Positions 1 through 12,551 are shown, numbered from the stretch's first letter. The stretch: 64,000 nucleotides of DNA from Bos javanicus (GCF_032452875.1 NC_083876.1:2852001-2916000); one strand, 5' to 3'. Made by a program: numbers and translations. Notes: generated by a model not told the origin, from the sequence alone.

Positions 1-199
1 ACAAAAGAATTTTCCAATTTGCCTAGGATTCAGATATATCTATTTATCTCAAAATTAGTGAAATTCTTATTTGAATTTAATCTACATTTACAAATTAATT
101 GCTGGATCATATTAATCAATTAATCAACCAATCAATCTTGGATTAATTGAGTGTATGACCCTCAGAAATGCTGCTTAATACTTAACTTTAGCCACCAGA

Positions 200-411
200 T
201 GTGAAAAAGACCCTGATGCATGGAAAGATTGAATTCGGAAGATGGGGACGACAGAGGATGAGATGGTTTGATGGCATCACCCTTGAGTGACGGACACGAG
301 TTTGAGCAATCTCTGGGAGTTGGTCATGGACAGAGAAGCCTGGTGTGGTGCAGTCAATGGGTTGTAAGGAGTCGGACATGACGGAGCTACTGAACTGACT
401 GAACTGAAGCA
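200..411 (+). mobile_element. BovB 3'-end fragment
   Basis: The stretch contains the typical end of the BovB LINE: the gaaaagaccctgatg block, a 'gatgagatggtttgatggcatcac' type block, then the 'gtcggacatgac' block and a tail of ctgaa/actga pentamers. BovB copies end in short pentamer repeats rather than poly(A), as here. Only the last ~200 bp is present, so this is a severely 5'-truncated copy, diverged by several substitutions and small indels. Confidence 0.85.
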
Positions 412-471
412 GAACTAGATAAGCAAGGCAATAAAAATGACTTAATATTACATATAATTAAGAGAAATAGG

Positions 472-712
472 GGGGCTTCCCTATTAATTCCGTTGGTAAA
501 GAATCTACCTGAAATGCAGGAGGCCTGGGCTCAATCCTTGGGTTGGGACAATCCCCTAGAGAGGGAAATGTCAACCTACTCCAATATTCTTGCATGGAGA
601 ATTTCATGGACAGGGGAGCCTAGTGGGCTACAGTCCATGGAGTCACAAAGAGTAAAAAGAACATGACTGGGGACTAACACCCTCCCCCAAACACACACAC
701 ACACAAACACAC
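472..712 (+). mobile_element. Bov-tA SINE with CA tail
   Basis: The copy has a tRNA-derived head (ggcttccc..., pol III A-box-like ggtaaagaatc, B-box-like gctcaatcc) followed by the Bov-A body and a (CA)n tail near 690-712. It is bounded by a perfect 12-bp target-site duplication, aagagaaatagg, at 460-471 and 713-724. The perfect duplication fixes the insertion boundaries well. Confidence 0.92.
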
Positions 713-894
713 AAGAGAAATAGGAGAATGCTAAGTGATCTGGGGTCCATCTCACAATATGTTGTGCCCTTGTGATGGTCATCTAGAATCTAAAGTAAAC
801 ATATTTTAATTTCTTGATCATTTTTACATGCATACATTGACTGCATAAATTTTAAACAGCCCATTTAAATCTAATATCTGACAAACCTAGATAG

Positions 895-1395
895 CAGACA
901 GTGTATTAAAAAGCAGAGACATCATTTTGTTGACAAAGCTCTATTTAATCAAAGCTATGGCTTTTCCAGTAGTCATGCACGGATGTGAGAGTTGGGCCAT
1001 AAAGAAGGCTGAGTGCTAAAGAATTTATGCTTTCTAATTTTGGTACTGTAGAAAACTCGTGTGTTCCTTGGACAACAAGGAGATCAAACCAGTCAATCCT
1101 AGACATTCAGTCAATCCTGAATATTCATTGTAAGGACTGATGCTAAAATTGAAGCTTCAGTAATTTGGCCACTGCTTGGGAATACCCAGTTCATTGGAAA
1201 AGACCCTGATGCTCAGAAATTTGAGGGCAAGAAAAGAAAGGGGCAACAGAGGATGAGATGATTGAATGTCATCATCAACTCAATGGATTTGAGTTTGAGC
1301 AAACTCTGGGAGTTAGTGAAGGACAGAAAAGCCTAGTGTGCTGCAGTCCATGGGGTCTCAAAGAGTCAGACAATTCTTAGTGGCTGAACAACAGC
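895..1395 (+). mobile_element. BovB 3' half fragment
   Basis: It begins in the ORF2 C-terminal region (aaaaagcagagacat, then the 'tatggatgtgagagttgg' type block near 980) and runs to the 3' end. It is heavily diverged, with stops and indels in every frame. An extra repeated phrase, cagtcaatcct, near 1090-1120 is a small local duplication. Confidence 0.85.
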
Positions 1396-2304
1396 ATGGT
1401 CATTTCATTCCGTAAATACAGGGGTATCATGGAAAGCAAAGTCTCTTTCAAAAAATGTGGTAAATCTAAAATGCTAAAATTTGTATTATAACTATTAATA
1501 ATGTTTCAAATGTTTTACTATAAAAATTGCCAAACATGAGAAAAAGTATATATATACACACATATATATTTCCTTCATGTATTTAATAACATGAACTATT
1601 ATTAAGATAATTATTTTTAAATGCCAATAAATATTTACATCAAACCAGACCTGGGACTTGGTGATGTAATATACAGTAGTGACCTCAAAGGAAAGGGTTC
1701 CTCTAGTTAAGAAAGTCCTAAAAGATATTTTTGAGAATATGATAATTCAGTTATCAGCTAGCTAATGAGCAAGAAAGCACATGAAAATGATCACACAAAA
1801 ATTCTTCTGTGCCTTAGAGTAAGGAATGTAAATGTTCTTCATGAACAAGTGGGTGAAGGGTAGACAGAGAAATAAAGCTAAGCTGGAAAATAAGCCAAGA
1901 AAAGAACACTTAGAATTTTGTGGACCATGGTGGGAAGTCCAGATGCCATGCTGAAGTACTGAGTTCCCCCTAGTTTAATAACTTTATCTGATTTAAATAC
2001 ACACTAAGAATACTTTGACTCTTATATGGAAGATGGATGATCTGGGATGAATGGAAGCATGGAGATCAGCTGCGAGATAAATTTCATTGTCTCAGTCTAG
2101 AGATATTGGTACCCTTAACAATGAAAGCTAAATTGGAGAAAATTAATAGCATAAGAGCAAAATTTAAAACAATAAACTAGGTTTTAGAAGCAGGTGTTGA
2201 AAATATTCATTGGTACTTAAAACCGAGTAAGAAAAATACATCAATAAAATTCCTTTGTTTTTGTCCTTCAGTTTTTGGGTGAAAAAATATAAATGTATTA
2301 ACAG
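1396..2304. other. Unassigned AT-rich DNA
   Basis: No gene or repeat family is recognised. A short alternating TA/CA tract lies near 1546-1570. No open frame is convincing. Confidence 0.5.
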
Positions 2305-2492
2305 AAGGAGGAGGAGGAGAAGGCAGGAGTAGAATGGGATGACAGAGGATGAGATAGTTGGATGGCATCACCGACTCAATGGACATGGGTTTGGGTGGAC
2401 TCCGGGAGTTTGTGCTGGACAGGGAGGCCTGGCATGCTGCGGTTCATGGGGTCGCAAAGAGTCGGACACGACTGAGTGACTGAACTGAACTA
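2305..2492 (+). mobile_element. BovB 3'-end fragment
   Basis: The terminal BovB block (gatgacagaggatgagat, gactcaatggacatggg, gtcgcaaagagtcggac) ends in the pentamer tail near 2490. It is preceded by a purine-rich GGA run. It looks less diverged than the copies at 200 and 895. Confidence 0.88.
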
Positions 2493-3835
2493 ACAGGATA
2501 AATGCAAGCAAAAATATGAGAGATAGTGGTAAGCCATCATCATTTTATTTCTGGCATTGAGTGTTTAACTTATCTGATAAAATTATTACTGAGAAGTATC
2601 AAATGTGATATGTGAGACTGGCCCTTAAAGAAATAAATGGGAGGGAAATACTTATTTATATTGACATATAGGTGACGTGAGACATTTTTGATGCTCATAT
2701 TCTCTCTTTCCCTAATTTAGTGATACTTCACTGAGGTAAGAGTTTAATTATGAAATGGATGACTTGGAATTTGGGCATATGGCTTGTTTTACCAAACAAA
2801 ATATGGATGGAGGTGACATGTGCCAGTTCTGAGTTCAGGTCTTAAGAAGCTTTAAGTACTTGCCACTCAACATTTGTTTGTTTCTTTCATTTCCCTTGAA
2901 AAGAAGTCTGGGTATTCATTGGTTCTTAAATGAAAGAAACATGGAATAATCTGGAAAACAGCCTTTAGCGTGAATCATAACTGCCTCAATCACCTTGCTG
3001 TGGAGATAGATATTATAATCTATACCTTGATGTGAAAAAGAGGAAACAATTAATGGACAATGATTTTCCTTTCTTTCTAAGATTGGAGCTGGGTGACAAA
3101 TAGCAGAAATTAGAGGAAAGTATTGAGAAGTGAACAGAATTATTTTAGAAACTGACTAGTAAATCTAAGAAGTTTAGTATGTTAATCTAGTAGTTTGTCA
3201 GTCCATTTTATATTGAGAATCATTAATTTATTCTAAGAGAATTCTACTTTATTATGCAATAATATAGCTTATATAAATTTCCAGTTGAAGGCACAGAGAA
3301 AAGTAGACAGTAAGAATTTGCCAGAGATCTGAGACACATATGTACATTGTCAAAGAGTCTTAGAGGAGTATTCTTAAAATCATCAATCATGTAATCTAAG
3401 TCATGAGGAGAAATGAGAATAAAGGAAAGGTTGATGAATTGGTTGGAAAAATGGGCGTCAATGAACTATGAAAATAGAATATTTGTATAACAGTCATTTG
3501 AGTAATAAGGGGTAGAATGCATCATAGGTTACTTGCAGTTAAAACATCTGCTCTTCTCATAACACAACAGAAGTGATCTAAAGACAAATTAAGCGATCAG
3601 TTTCTTGTCAGAATGAGTCACAGTTCTTTCCTTTGCATTACTCTCATATAATTTTCTCCTAGATTAATTACATCGTGCTTCTGTATCTTGTTTGATATTT
3701 GGACAGGTTTTAAAGCCAAAATGGAAAAATACAAATATTTGGTGAATAACAAAGTATTGAATAATCTACATGGATTTAGCAACCATTTAATAAGATAAAC
3801 TTACTATTCGAGTTAGTCAAGTTTCCCCCCTTCAT
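2493..3835. other. Mostly unassigned DNA, possible old LTR remnant
   Basis: No coding sequence is visible. Around 2775-2850 the phrase 'atatggcttg...gacatgtgccagttctgag...ttaagaagc' faintly resembles the middle of mammalian MaLR-type LTRs. That is a weak visual match only. The remainder is AT-rich and unassigned. Confidence 0.3.
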
Positions 3836-4742
3836 AGATCACAGCCTTGTTGTGGTGAAGGGGCCTGCATAACTCAATGAAGCTATGAGCCATGCCATGC
3901 AGGGTCACTCAAGATGAATGGATCATAGTGGAGAGTTCAGAAAAAATGTGGTGCACTGGAAGATGGAATGGCAAACCACTCCACTTTCTTGCCACAAAAA
4001 TGCCATGAACAGTATGAATGGAAAAAAAAAAAAAAGACATCAGAAGATTAACACCCCAGGCCACAAGGTGTTCAATACGCTATTCAGGAAAAGTAGAAAG
4101 TGATTAAGAACAGCTCCAGAAAGAATGAAGTGTCTGGGCTATAGCAGAAATGATGCTCAATTTTGGATGTATCTGATGATAAAAGTAAAGTCTGATGCTT
4201 TAAAGGACAATATTGCATAGGAATCTGGAATGTTAGGTTCATGGATCAAGGTAAATTGGTTGTGATTAATGATGAGATGGCAAGAGTGAATACTGACATC
4301 TTAGGAATCAGTGAACTAAAATTTATGGGAATGGGAAAATTTAATTCAGATGACCATTATATCTACTACTGTGGGCAAGAATCCCTCTTAGGGGGAATGG
4401 AATGGCTCTCATAGTCAACAAGAATCTGAAGTGCACTTGGGGGCAATCTCTAAAATTGGCACAATATCTGTTTTTTTTCTAAGGCAAACCATCCAAAATC
4501 ACAGTAGTCTAAGTCTATGCCCCAAGACTTAATGCCAAAGAAGTTAAAGTAGACCAGTTCTATGAAGACCTAAAAGACCTTCTAGAAATAGCACCAAAAA
4601 AAAAAAAAAAATGTCTTTTTCATCATAGAGAATTGGAATGCAGAAATAAGAAGTCAAGAGATACCTGGAGTAACAGACAAGTTTATCCTTGGAGTACAAA
4701 AAGAAGAAGGGGAAGGATAACAGGGTTTTGTTAAGAAAGCAC

Positions 4743-4869
4743 GGGTATACCTGTGGCAGATTCATTTCGATATTTGGCAAAACTAATACAATATTGTAAA
4801 GTTTAAAAATAAAATAAAATTTAAATAAATAAATAAAAAACTAAAAACAAAAAAAAAAAAAAAGAAAGA
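4743..4869 (+). mobile_element. 127-bp L1 3' tail inserted in BovB
   Basis: The insert holds only the last part of the ruminant L1 3' UTR (gtatacctgtggcagattc, ggcaaaactaatacaat) and an A-rich tail. The 10-bp direct repeat aagaaagcac lies at 4733-4742 and 4870-4879 and fits a target-site duplication. Removing it restores BovB endonuclease sequence on both sides. It is an extremely 5'-truncated L1 insertion. Confidence 0.88.
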
Positions 4870-5493
4870 AAGAAAGCACTTAATCATAGCAAACACTGTT
4901 TTCCAAGGCCACAAGAGACAGCTCTACACATGACCATCATTAAATGGTCAAAACGCAAACCAGATTGATTACATTCTTTGCAGCTGAAAATGGAGAAATT
5001 CTATGTAGTTAGTAAAAAGGAGACTTGGAGCTGACTGTGGCTTAGGTCCTGAGCTCCTTATTGTAAAAGTCAGGCTTAAATTGAAGAAAATATGGAAAAA
5101 CACAAGACCATTAAGGTATGACCTGAATCAAATCTTATGATTATGTAGTGGAAGTGATGAGTAGATTCAATGGATTCGATCTGATAAACAAAGAGCCTTG
5201 AAGAACTATGGACAGAGGTTCATAACATTAAACAAGAGGTGGTGCCCAAAACCGTCCCAAAGAAAAAGAAATGGAAGAATGCAAAGTGGTTTTCTGAGGA
5301 GGCCTTATAAAAGACTGAGGGAAAAAAAAAAAAAATGGAAAGGCAAAAGAGAAAAGAAAAATTATACCCAACTGAATGCAGAGTTTCAAAATTTAGCAAA
5401 GAGATATAAATAACTTTATAGCAAATAGCAAAGAGATATAAATAACTTTATAGCAAAGAGATATAAATAAACTTTTCTTAAGTAAATAAAGCT

Positions 5494-5811
5494 AAGAGAC
5501 AGCAAAAGAGACACTGATGTATAGAACAGTCTTATGGACTCTGTGGGAGAGGGAGAGGGTGGGAAGATTTGGGAGAATGACATTGAAACATGTAAAATAT
5601 CATGTAAGAAACGAGTTGCCAGTCCAGGTTCGATACACGATACTGGATGCTTGGGGCTAGTGCACTGGGACGACCCAGAGGGCTGGTATGGGGAGGGAGG
5701 AGGGTTCAGGATGGGGAGCACATGTATACCTGTGGTGGATTCATTTTGATATTTGGCAAAACTAATACAATTATGTAAAGTTTTAAAAAAAAAAGTTAAA
5801 AAAAAAAAAAA
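5494..5811 (+). mobile_element. L1 3' UTR insertion in BovB
   Basis: From 'gagacagcaaaagagacac' to an A-rich tail, this matches the 3' end of the young L1 also seen at 58080-58475, differing by very few bases plus a short deletion in the GGGAGGAGG tract. BovB sequence resumes at about 5812. Just upstream (5396-5478) a 25-bp phrase, agcaaagagatataaataac..., is repeated nearly three times. Confidence 0.85.
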
Positions 5812-7511
5812 AAAGAAACAGAGAAAAACAATAGAATTGCAAACCCTAGAAACCTCTTCAAGAAAACTTAAGTTATCAAGGGGACATTCCATGCAAGGAT
5901 GGGGACAATAAAAGACAGAAACCATAAGGACCCAACAGAAGCATGAGAGATTAAGAACAGATAACAAGAATACATGGAAAAGCTATACAAAAAAAAAAAA
6001 AAAAAAGCCTTAATGACCCATATATAAATGATGGTGTGGTCACTTACCTAGAGCCAGACATCCTGAACTGTAAAGTGCAGTGGGTGTTAAAAAGCATTAC
6101 TATGAACAATGTTAGTGGAGGTGATGAAATTCCAGATGAGTATTTCCAATTCTAAAAGAGGATGCTATTAAAGGGCTGCACTCAATATGTCAGCAAATTT
6201 GGAAATCTCAGCAGTGACTAAAAGACTGGAAAAGGTCAGTTTTCATTCCAATCACAAAGAAGAGCAATGTCAAACAATGTTCAAACTACCATGCAATTGC
6301 ACTAATTTCACATGTTATCAAGATAATGCTCAAAATCCTTAAAGACAGGCTTTAGCAGTACATGAAATAAGAACTTCCAGATGTACAAGCTGGGTTTAAA
6401 AAAGGTAGAAGACCTAGATATCAAGTTGTCAACATTTGTTCGACAACAGAAGAAGCAAGGGAATTCCAGAAAGTCATTGATTTCTGCTTCATTGACTATG
6501 TTAAAGCCTCTGACTATGTGAATCACAACAAACTGTGGTAAATTCTTAAAGAAATGGGAATATCAGACCATGTTACCTGTCTCCTGAGAAATGTGTATGA
6601 AGGTCAAGAAGCAACAGTTAAAACCTGACATGAAACAAAGGATTGGTTCAAAATTGGGAAAGGAGTACATCAAGGTTGTATCTTGTCACCTTGCTTAGTT
6701 CTTTTATTTTTATTAATTTATTTTAATTGGAGGATAATTACTTTACAATATTATGATAATTTTTGCCATAATCAATATATATCAGCCACAGGCATACATT
6801 TATCCTCTGCATCCTGAACCCACCTCCCTCCCACCCTACCCCTCCAGGTTGTCACAGAGCACCAGCTATGGGTGCTTCACACATTAAACCTGCACAGCTT
6901 ATTTTACATATTGTAATATACATGTTTCAATGTTATTCCCTCAAATCATCCCACCTTCTCCTTCTCCCACTGAGTTCAAAAGTCTGTTCTTTATATCTGT
7001 GTCTCTTTTGATGCCCTTCATGTAGGATCATCATCATCATCTCTCTAGATTCCATATGCATGCATTAATAGATGGTATTTGTCTTTCTTGTTTTTATTTA
7101 CTTCACTCCTTATAATAGACTTTAGGTTCATCCACCTCAGTAGAACTGACTCAAATGTGTTTCTTTCTAAAGATGAACAATATTCCATTGTGTATATGTA
7201 CCACAACTTCCTTATCCATTCAACTGCCAATGGACATCTAAACTGCTTCCATGTCCTAGCTATTGTGAATAGTGATGCAATGAACAGTGGGGTACATGAA
7301 TTTTTTAACTCAATTGTCCTCAGGATATATGACCATTACTGGGACTGCAGGGTCATATTGAAGCTTTATTCCTCATTTTTTAATGAGTCTCCGTACTGTT
7401 CTCCATAGTAGTTATTTCATTTTGCACTTCCACCAACAGTGTAAGCGGGTTCCCTTTTCTCCATACCCTCTCCACCATTTACTGTTTCAAGACTTTTTGA
7501 CAATGGCTATT

Positions 7512-9922
7512 CTGGAATGCAAAAGTAGGAAGTCAAGAAACACCTGGAGTGACAGGCAAATTTGGCCTTGGAATACGGAATGAAGCAGGGCAAAGACTAA
7601 AAGAGTTTTGCTAAGAAAATGCACTAGGCATAGCAAACACCCTCTTCCAACAACACAAGAGAAGACTGCACATGGACATGACCAGATGGTCAACACAGAA
7701 ATCTGATTGATTATATTCATTTCAAACAAGGATGGAGAAGCTCTATATAGTCAACAAAAAAAGACCAGGAGCTGACTGTGGCTCAGCTCATGAACTCCTT
7801 ATTGCCAAATTCAGACTTAAATTGAAGAAAGTAGGGAAAACCACTGGAACATTCAGGTATGACCTAAATCAAATCCCTTATGATTATACAGTGGAAGTGA
7901 GAAATAGATTTAAGGGACTAGAATTGATCAATAGAGTGCCTGGTGATGTATGGACAGAGGTTCATGACATTGTACAGGAGACAGGGATCAAGACCATCCC
8001 AGAGGAAAAGAAATGCAAAAAAGCAAAATGGCTATTGGGGAGGCCTTACAAATAGCTGTGAAAAGAAGAGAAGTGAAAAGCAAAGGACAAAAGGAAAGAT
8101 ATAAGCATTTGAATGCAGAGTTCCAAAGAATAGCAAGAACAGATAAGAAAGCCTTCCTCAGCGATCAATGCAAAGAAATAGAGGAAAACAATAGAATGGG
8201 AAGGACTAGAGATCTCTTCAAGAAAATTAGAGATACCAAGGGAACATTTCATGCAAAGATGGGCTCGATAAAGGACAGAAATGGTATGGACCTAACAGAA
8301 GCAGAAGATATTAAGAAGAGGTGGCAGGAATACACAGAAGAACTGTACAAAAAAGATCTTCATGACCAAGATAATCATGATGGTGTGATCACTCACTTAG
8401 AGCCAGACATCCTGGAATGTGAAGTCAAGTGGGTCTTAGAAAGCATCACTACAAAAAAAGCTAGTAGAGGTGATGGAATTCCAGTTGAGCTCTTTCAAAT
8501 CCTGAAAGATGATGCTGTGAAAGTGCTGCACTCACTATGCCAGCAAATTTGGAAAACTCAGCAGTGGCCACAGGACTGGAAAAGGTCAGTTTTCATTCCA
8601 GTCCCCAAGAAATGCAATATCAAATAATGCTCAAACTACCGCCCAATTGCACTCATCTCACATGCTACTAAAGTAATGCTAAAAATTCTTCAAGCCTGGC
8701 TTCAGCAATATGTGATCCATGAACTTCCAGATGTTCAACCTGGTTTTAGCAAAGGCAGAGGAACCAGAGATCAAATTGCCAACATCTGCTGGATCATGGA
8801 AAAAGCAAGAGAGTTCCAGGAAAACATCTATTTCTGCTTTATTGACTTTGCCAAAGCCTTTGACTCACAATAAACTGTGGAAAATTCTTCAAGACATGAG
8901 AATACCAGACCATCTGATCTGCCTCTTGAGAAATTTGTATACAGGTCAGGAAGCAACAGTTAGAACTGGAACTGGAATAACAGACTGGTTCCAAAAAGGA
9001 AAAGGAGTACATCAAAGCTGTATCTTGTCACCCTGCTTATTTAACTTCTATGCAGAGTACATCATGAGAAATGCTGTCCTGGAAGAAGCACAAGCTGGAA
9101 TCAAGACTGCCGGGAGAAATATCAGTAACCTCTGTTATGCAGATGACACCACCCTTATGGCAGTAAGTGAAGAGGAATTAAAAATCCTCTTAATGAAAGT
9201 AAAAGTGGAGAGTGAAAAAGTTGGCTTAAGGCTCAACATTCAGAAAACGAAGAGCATGGCATCTGGTCCCATCACTTCATGGGAAATAGATGGAGAAACA
9301 GTGGAAACAGTGTCAGACTTTATTTTTTTGCTCTCAAAATCACTGCAGATGATGATTGCAGCCATGAAATTAAAAAATTCTTACTCCTTGGAAGGAAAGT
9401 TATGACCAACCTAGACAGCGTTTTGAAAAGCAAGGACATTACTTTGCCAATAAAGGTCCATCTAGTCAAGGTTATGATTTTTCCAGTGCTCATATATGGA
9501 TGTGAGAGTTGGACTGTGAAGAAAGCTGAGTGCTAAATAATTGATGCTTTTGAACTGTGGTATTGGAGCAGACTCTTGAGAGTCCCTTGGACTGCAAGGA
9601 GATCCAGTCATTCCATTCTGAAGGAGATCAGCCCTGGGATTTCTTTGGAAGGAATGATGCTAAAGCTGAAAGTCCAGTACTTTGGCCACCTCATGAGAAG
9701 AGTTGACTCATTGGAAAAGACTCTGATATTGGGAGGGGTTGGGGGCAAGAGGAGAAGGGGACAACAGATGATGAGATGGCTGGATGGTATCCCTGACTCA
9801 ATTAACCTGAGTCTGAGTGAACTCCAGGAGTTGGTGATGGACAGGGAGGCCTGGCGTGCTGTGATTCATGGGGTCACAAAGAGTTGGGCACGACTCAGCA
9901 ACTGAACTGAATTGAACTGACT
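7512..9922 (+). mobile_element. BovB LINE, 5'-truncated, inserted in L1
   Basis: The copy runs from inside the endonuclease domain to the pentamer 3' tail (ctgaactgaattgaactga). The L1 host reads ...gctattct on the left and resumes with ttctgactag... on the right, leaving a short shared attctg. It contains nearly all of the reverse transcriptase in several frames, so it is younger than the copy at 3836. Confidence 0.9.
7732..9905 (+). pseudogene. Broken BovB ORF2 (endonuclease end plus reverse transcriptase)
   Basis: Frames 7732-8055, 8013-8627, 8676-8873, 8719-9405, 9279-9536 and 9576-9905 together cover the end of the AP-like endonuclease and the RTE-type reverse transcriptase. Visible landmarks are FCFIDFAKAFDS (palm motif A, with the usual CVDH lost) near 8830-8870 and CYADDTTLMA (catalytic YADD motif) near 9134-9165. 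Frameshifts near 8040, 8625, 8870 and 9330 and a stop at 9534 separate the pieces. No functional enzyme can be made from this copy. Confidence 0.88.
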
Positions 9923-10034
9923 GATTCTGACTAGTAGGAGATGATACTTCATTGTGGTTTTGATTTGTATTTCTCTAATAATGAGTGATGTTGAGGATAT
10001 TTTTATGTTTTATTAGCCATCTGTATGTATCCTT

Positions 10035-10170
10035 TGGAGAAGGAAATGGCAACCCACTCCAGTGTTCTTGCCTGGAGAATCCCAGGGACGGGGAAACCTG
10101 GTGGGCTGCCATCTACAGGGTCGCACAGAGTCAGACACGACTGAAGTGACTTAGCAGCAGCAGCAGCAGC
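10035..10170 (+). mobile_element. Bov-A SINE unit with (AGC)n tail
   Basis: A single Bov-A unit runs from ggagaaggaaatggcaaccc to a (AGC) run at 10151-10170. Flanks share an imperfect direct repeat around 'ctttggagaa' (10032-10041 and 10178-10187), and the L1 host sequence continues across the site. Confidence 0.88.
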
Positions 10171-10212
10171 ATGTCTGCTTTGGAGAAATATCTGTCTAGC
10201 TGATCTGCCCAC

Positions 10213-10523
10213 ATTTTTTTTTTTTTTTAATTTTAGTTGGAGTGTAATCACTTTACAACATTTTAGTGGTTTTTGCCATACAATGATATGAATCAGCCAT
10301 GAGTTTACATGTGTTCTCCATTCTGAACCTTCTTCCCACCTGCCTCCCCATCCCATCCCTCTGGACCATCCCAGTGTACCAGCCCTTAGCACCCTGTCTC
10401 ATGCATCAAACCTGGACTGGTCATCTGTTTCATATATGATAATATACATGTTTCAATGATATTCTCTCAGATCTTCCCACCCTTGCCTCCTCCCACAGAG
10501 TCCAGAAGACTGTTCTATACATC
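10213..10523 (-). mobile_element. L1 3' UTR insertion (minus) within older L1
   Basis: It starts with a T-run (the poly(A) tail on the other strand) and contains the 3' UTR blocks ccctctggaccatccc, atgcatcaaacctgg and tgtttcaatgatattctc. It ends where the host L1 resumes with 'tttgattgggttgttc'. It is therefore a second, 5'-truncated L1 inserted in the same orientation as its host. Confidence 0.85.
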
Positions 10524-10875
10524 TTTTATTTTTGATTGGGTTGTTCATTTTTCTGGTATTGAGCTGTATGTACTGTTTGTGTATTTTGGAGACTAATTCT
10601 TTGTCAGTTGTTTCATTTGCTATTATAATATTATCCCATTCTGAGGGTTGTCTTTTCCCCTTGCTTATACTTTCCTTCATTGTATAAAAGTGTTTAACTT
10701 TAATTTGGTCCCATTTGTTTATTTGTATTTTTATTTCCATTACTCTGGGAAGTAGGTTATAGACAATCTTGCTGTGATTTATGTCAGACAATGTTCTGCC
10801 CATGTTTTCTTCAAAGAGTTTATATATTTTCTGGTCTTACATTTAGGTCTTTAATCCATTTTTATTTTATGTTTG

Positions 10876-11071
10876 AGCTTCCCTGGTGGCTCAGATGGTA
10901 GAGAATCTGCCTGCAATGTGGGAGACCAGATTCAATCCCTGGGTCAGGAAAAATCCACTGGAGAAGAAAGTGGCAACCCACTCAAATATTCTTGCCTGGA
11001 TAATTCCATAGACAGAAGAGCCAGCCTGTAGACTACAGTCCATGGGGTCACAAAGAGTCAGAGATGACTGA
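10876..11071 (+). mobile_element. Bov-tA SINE
   Basis: The tRNA-like head (gcttccctggtggctcagat) is followed by a B-box-like gattcaatccc and the Bov-A body, ending near gactgagtg. It splits the minus-strand L1, whose sequence continues at 11072. Confidence 0.9.
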
Positions 11072-11420
11072 GTGTTCTGGTTTAGTTGACGAGTTTTCTC
11101 ACCACCACTTGGAAGAGACCGTCTTTCCGCCACTGTATATTTTTGTCAAAGATAAGGTGTCCATAGGTGTATGGATTTATCTCCGGACTTTCTATTTTGT
11201 TCCACTGATCAATATTTCTGTCTTTGTGCCAAGCCATACTGTCTTGATGACTGTAGCTTTGTAGTATAGTCTGATGTCAGGAAGGTTTTTTTCTCTAGTT
11301 CCATTCTTTTTTCTCAAGACTGCTTTGGCTATTTGGTGTTTTTTTTTTTTTTTTGTTATTCCATACTAACTGTGAAATAATTTATTCTAGTTCTGTGAAA
11401 AATATCGTTGGTAGTTTGAT

Positions 11421-12551
11421 CAGTTGAGTTGTTCAGTTGTGTCTGACTCTCTGACTCCATGAACTGCAGCACACCAGGCTTCTTTTAACATCACCAATAG
11501 CCAGAGTTTGTTCAAACTCATGTCTACAGAGTTGGTGATGCCTTCCAACCATCAAATCCACTGTCATCCATTTCTCCTCCTGTCTTCAACCTTTATCAGA
11601 ATCAGGGTCTTTTCCAATGAGTCAGTTCTTTGCATTAAGGGGCCAAAGTATTGGAGCTTCAGCTTCATCATCAATCCTTCCAATGCATATTCAGGACTGA
11701 TTTCCTTGAGGATTTATTGGTTTGATCTCCTTGTAGTCCAAGGGACTTTCAAGAGTCTTCTCCAACACCACAATACAAAAGCATCAGTTTTCAGTGCTCA
11801 GCTTTCTTTGTGGTCCAACTCTCACAACCATACTTGGCTTCTGGGAAAAATATAGCTTTGATTTTACAGACATATGTTAGCAATGTAACATCTCTGCTTT
11901 TTATTTATTTTTTAAAAATATAATATGTAGTTTGGTCACAGCTTTTCTTCAAAAGAGCAAGCATCTTTTAATTTCATGGCTGCCATCGATCACCATCTTC
12001 AGTGATTTTGGAGCCAAAAAAAAAAATAAATAAATAAAAGAAAGAACTCTCTCACTGTTTCCATTATTTTCCAATATATTTGCCATGAAGTGATGGGGCC
12101 ATATACCATGATCTTAGTTTTTCTAATGTTGAGTTTTAAGCCAGCATTTCACTCTCGTCTTTCACTTTCATCAAGAGACTCTGTAGTTCGTCTTCACTTT
12201 CTGCCATAAAGGTGCTATTATCTGCACATCTGTGGTTATTGATATTTCTCCCAGAAATCTTGATTCCAACTTGTGCTTCATCCAGCCCTGCATTTCATAT
12301 GATGTACTATGCATATAAGTTAAATAAGCAGGATGACAATATACACCTGTATGAACTCCTTTCCCAAATTTGAACCAGTTCATTGTTCCATATCTTGTTC
12401 TAACTGTTGCTTCTTGACCTGCATACAGATTTCTCAAGAAGTAGGTGAGATAATCTGGTGTTCCCATCTCTAAAAATTGTCCACAGGTTTTTGTGATCCA
12501 TACAGTCAAAGACTTTGGTGTAGTCAATAAAGCAGAAGTAGTTTTTTTCTA
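11421..12551 (-). mobile_element. BovB 3' half, minus strand
   Basis: On the minus strand the copy runs from the reverse transcriptase palm region (the FIDYAKAFD-type segment near 12500-12545) to the 3' end at about 11421. It has many indels. It abuts head-to-head a plus-strand BovB 5' part (12552-13915), an arrangement expected from a 5' inversion during insertion. Confidence 0.85.

Larger units (their letters stand above)
3836..6697 (+). mobile_element. BovB LINE, 5' leader to mid reverse transcriptase, interrupted
   Basis: The copy starts with the BovB leader (cacagccttg, actcaatgaagctatgagcc), then the endonuclease region (near 4240-4620 and 4880-5170), then the fingers/palm part of the reverse transcriptase ending at 'caaggttgtatcttgtcacc' near 6690. 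It has many stops and frameshifts, so it is an old copy. L1 tails were inserted at 4743-4869 and 5494-5811. The 3' end is cut where a minus-strand L1 begins at about 6698, and the missing BovB end does not reappear beyond that L1. Confidence 0.85.
6698..11420 (-). mobile_element. L1 3' part (ORF2 end and 3' UTR), split by four insertions
   Basis: Reading the minus strand, this is ORF2 C-terminal sequence plus the L1 3' UTR. Pieces lie at 6698-7515, 9923-10034, 10171-10212, 10524-10875 and 11072-11420. Each piece resumes where the previous one stops, so the intervening BovB (7512-9922), Bov-A unit, younger L1 3' UTR and Bov-tA are later insertions. Total L1 content is only about 1.6 kb. Translation of 7045-7230 shows WIRKLWYIYTMEY, typical of the L1 ORF2 C-terminus. 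Confidence 0.85.

Noticed and set aside
472..520. tRNA-like sequences at the heads of the Bov-tA copies
   Set aside because: They are SINE heads with diverged A and B boxes, no complete cloverleaf, and are followed by the SINE body; they are not tRNA genes.
5416..5967. 183-aa minus-strand open frame
   Set aside because: It is antisense to BovB and an inserted L1 3' UTR; the poly-Phe stretch is the L1 A-tail read in reverse.
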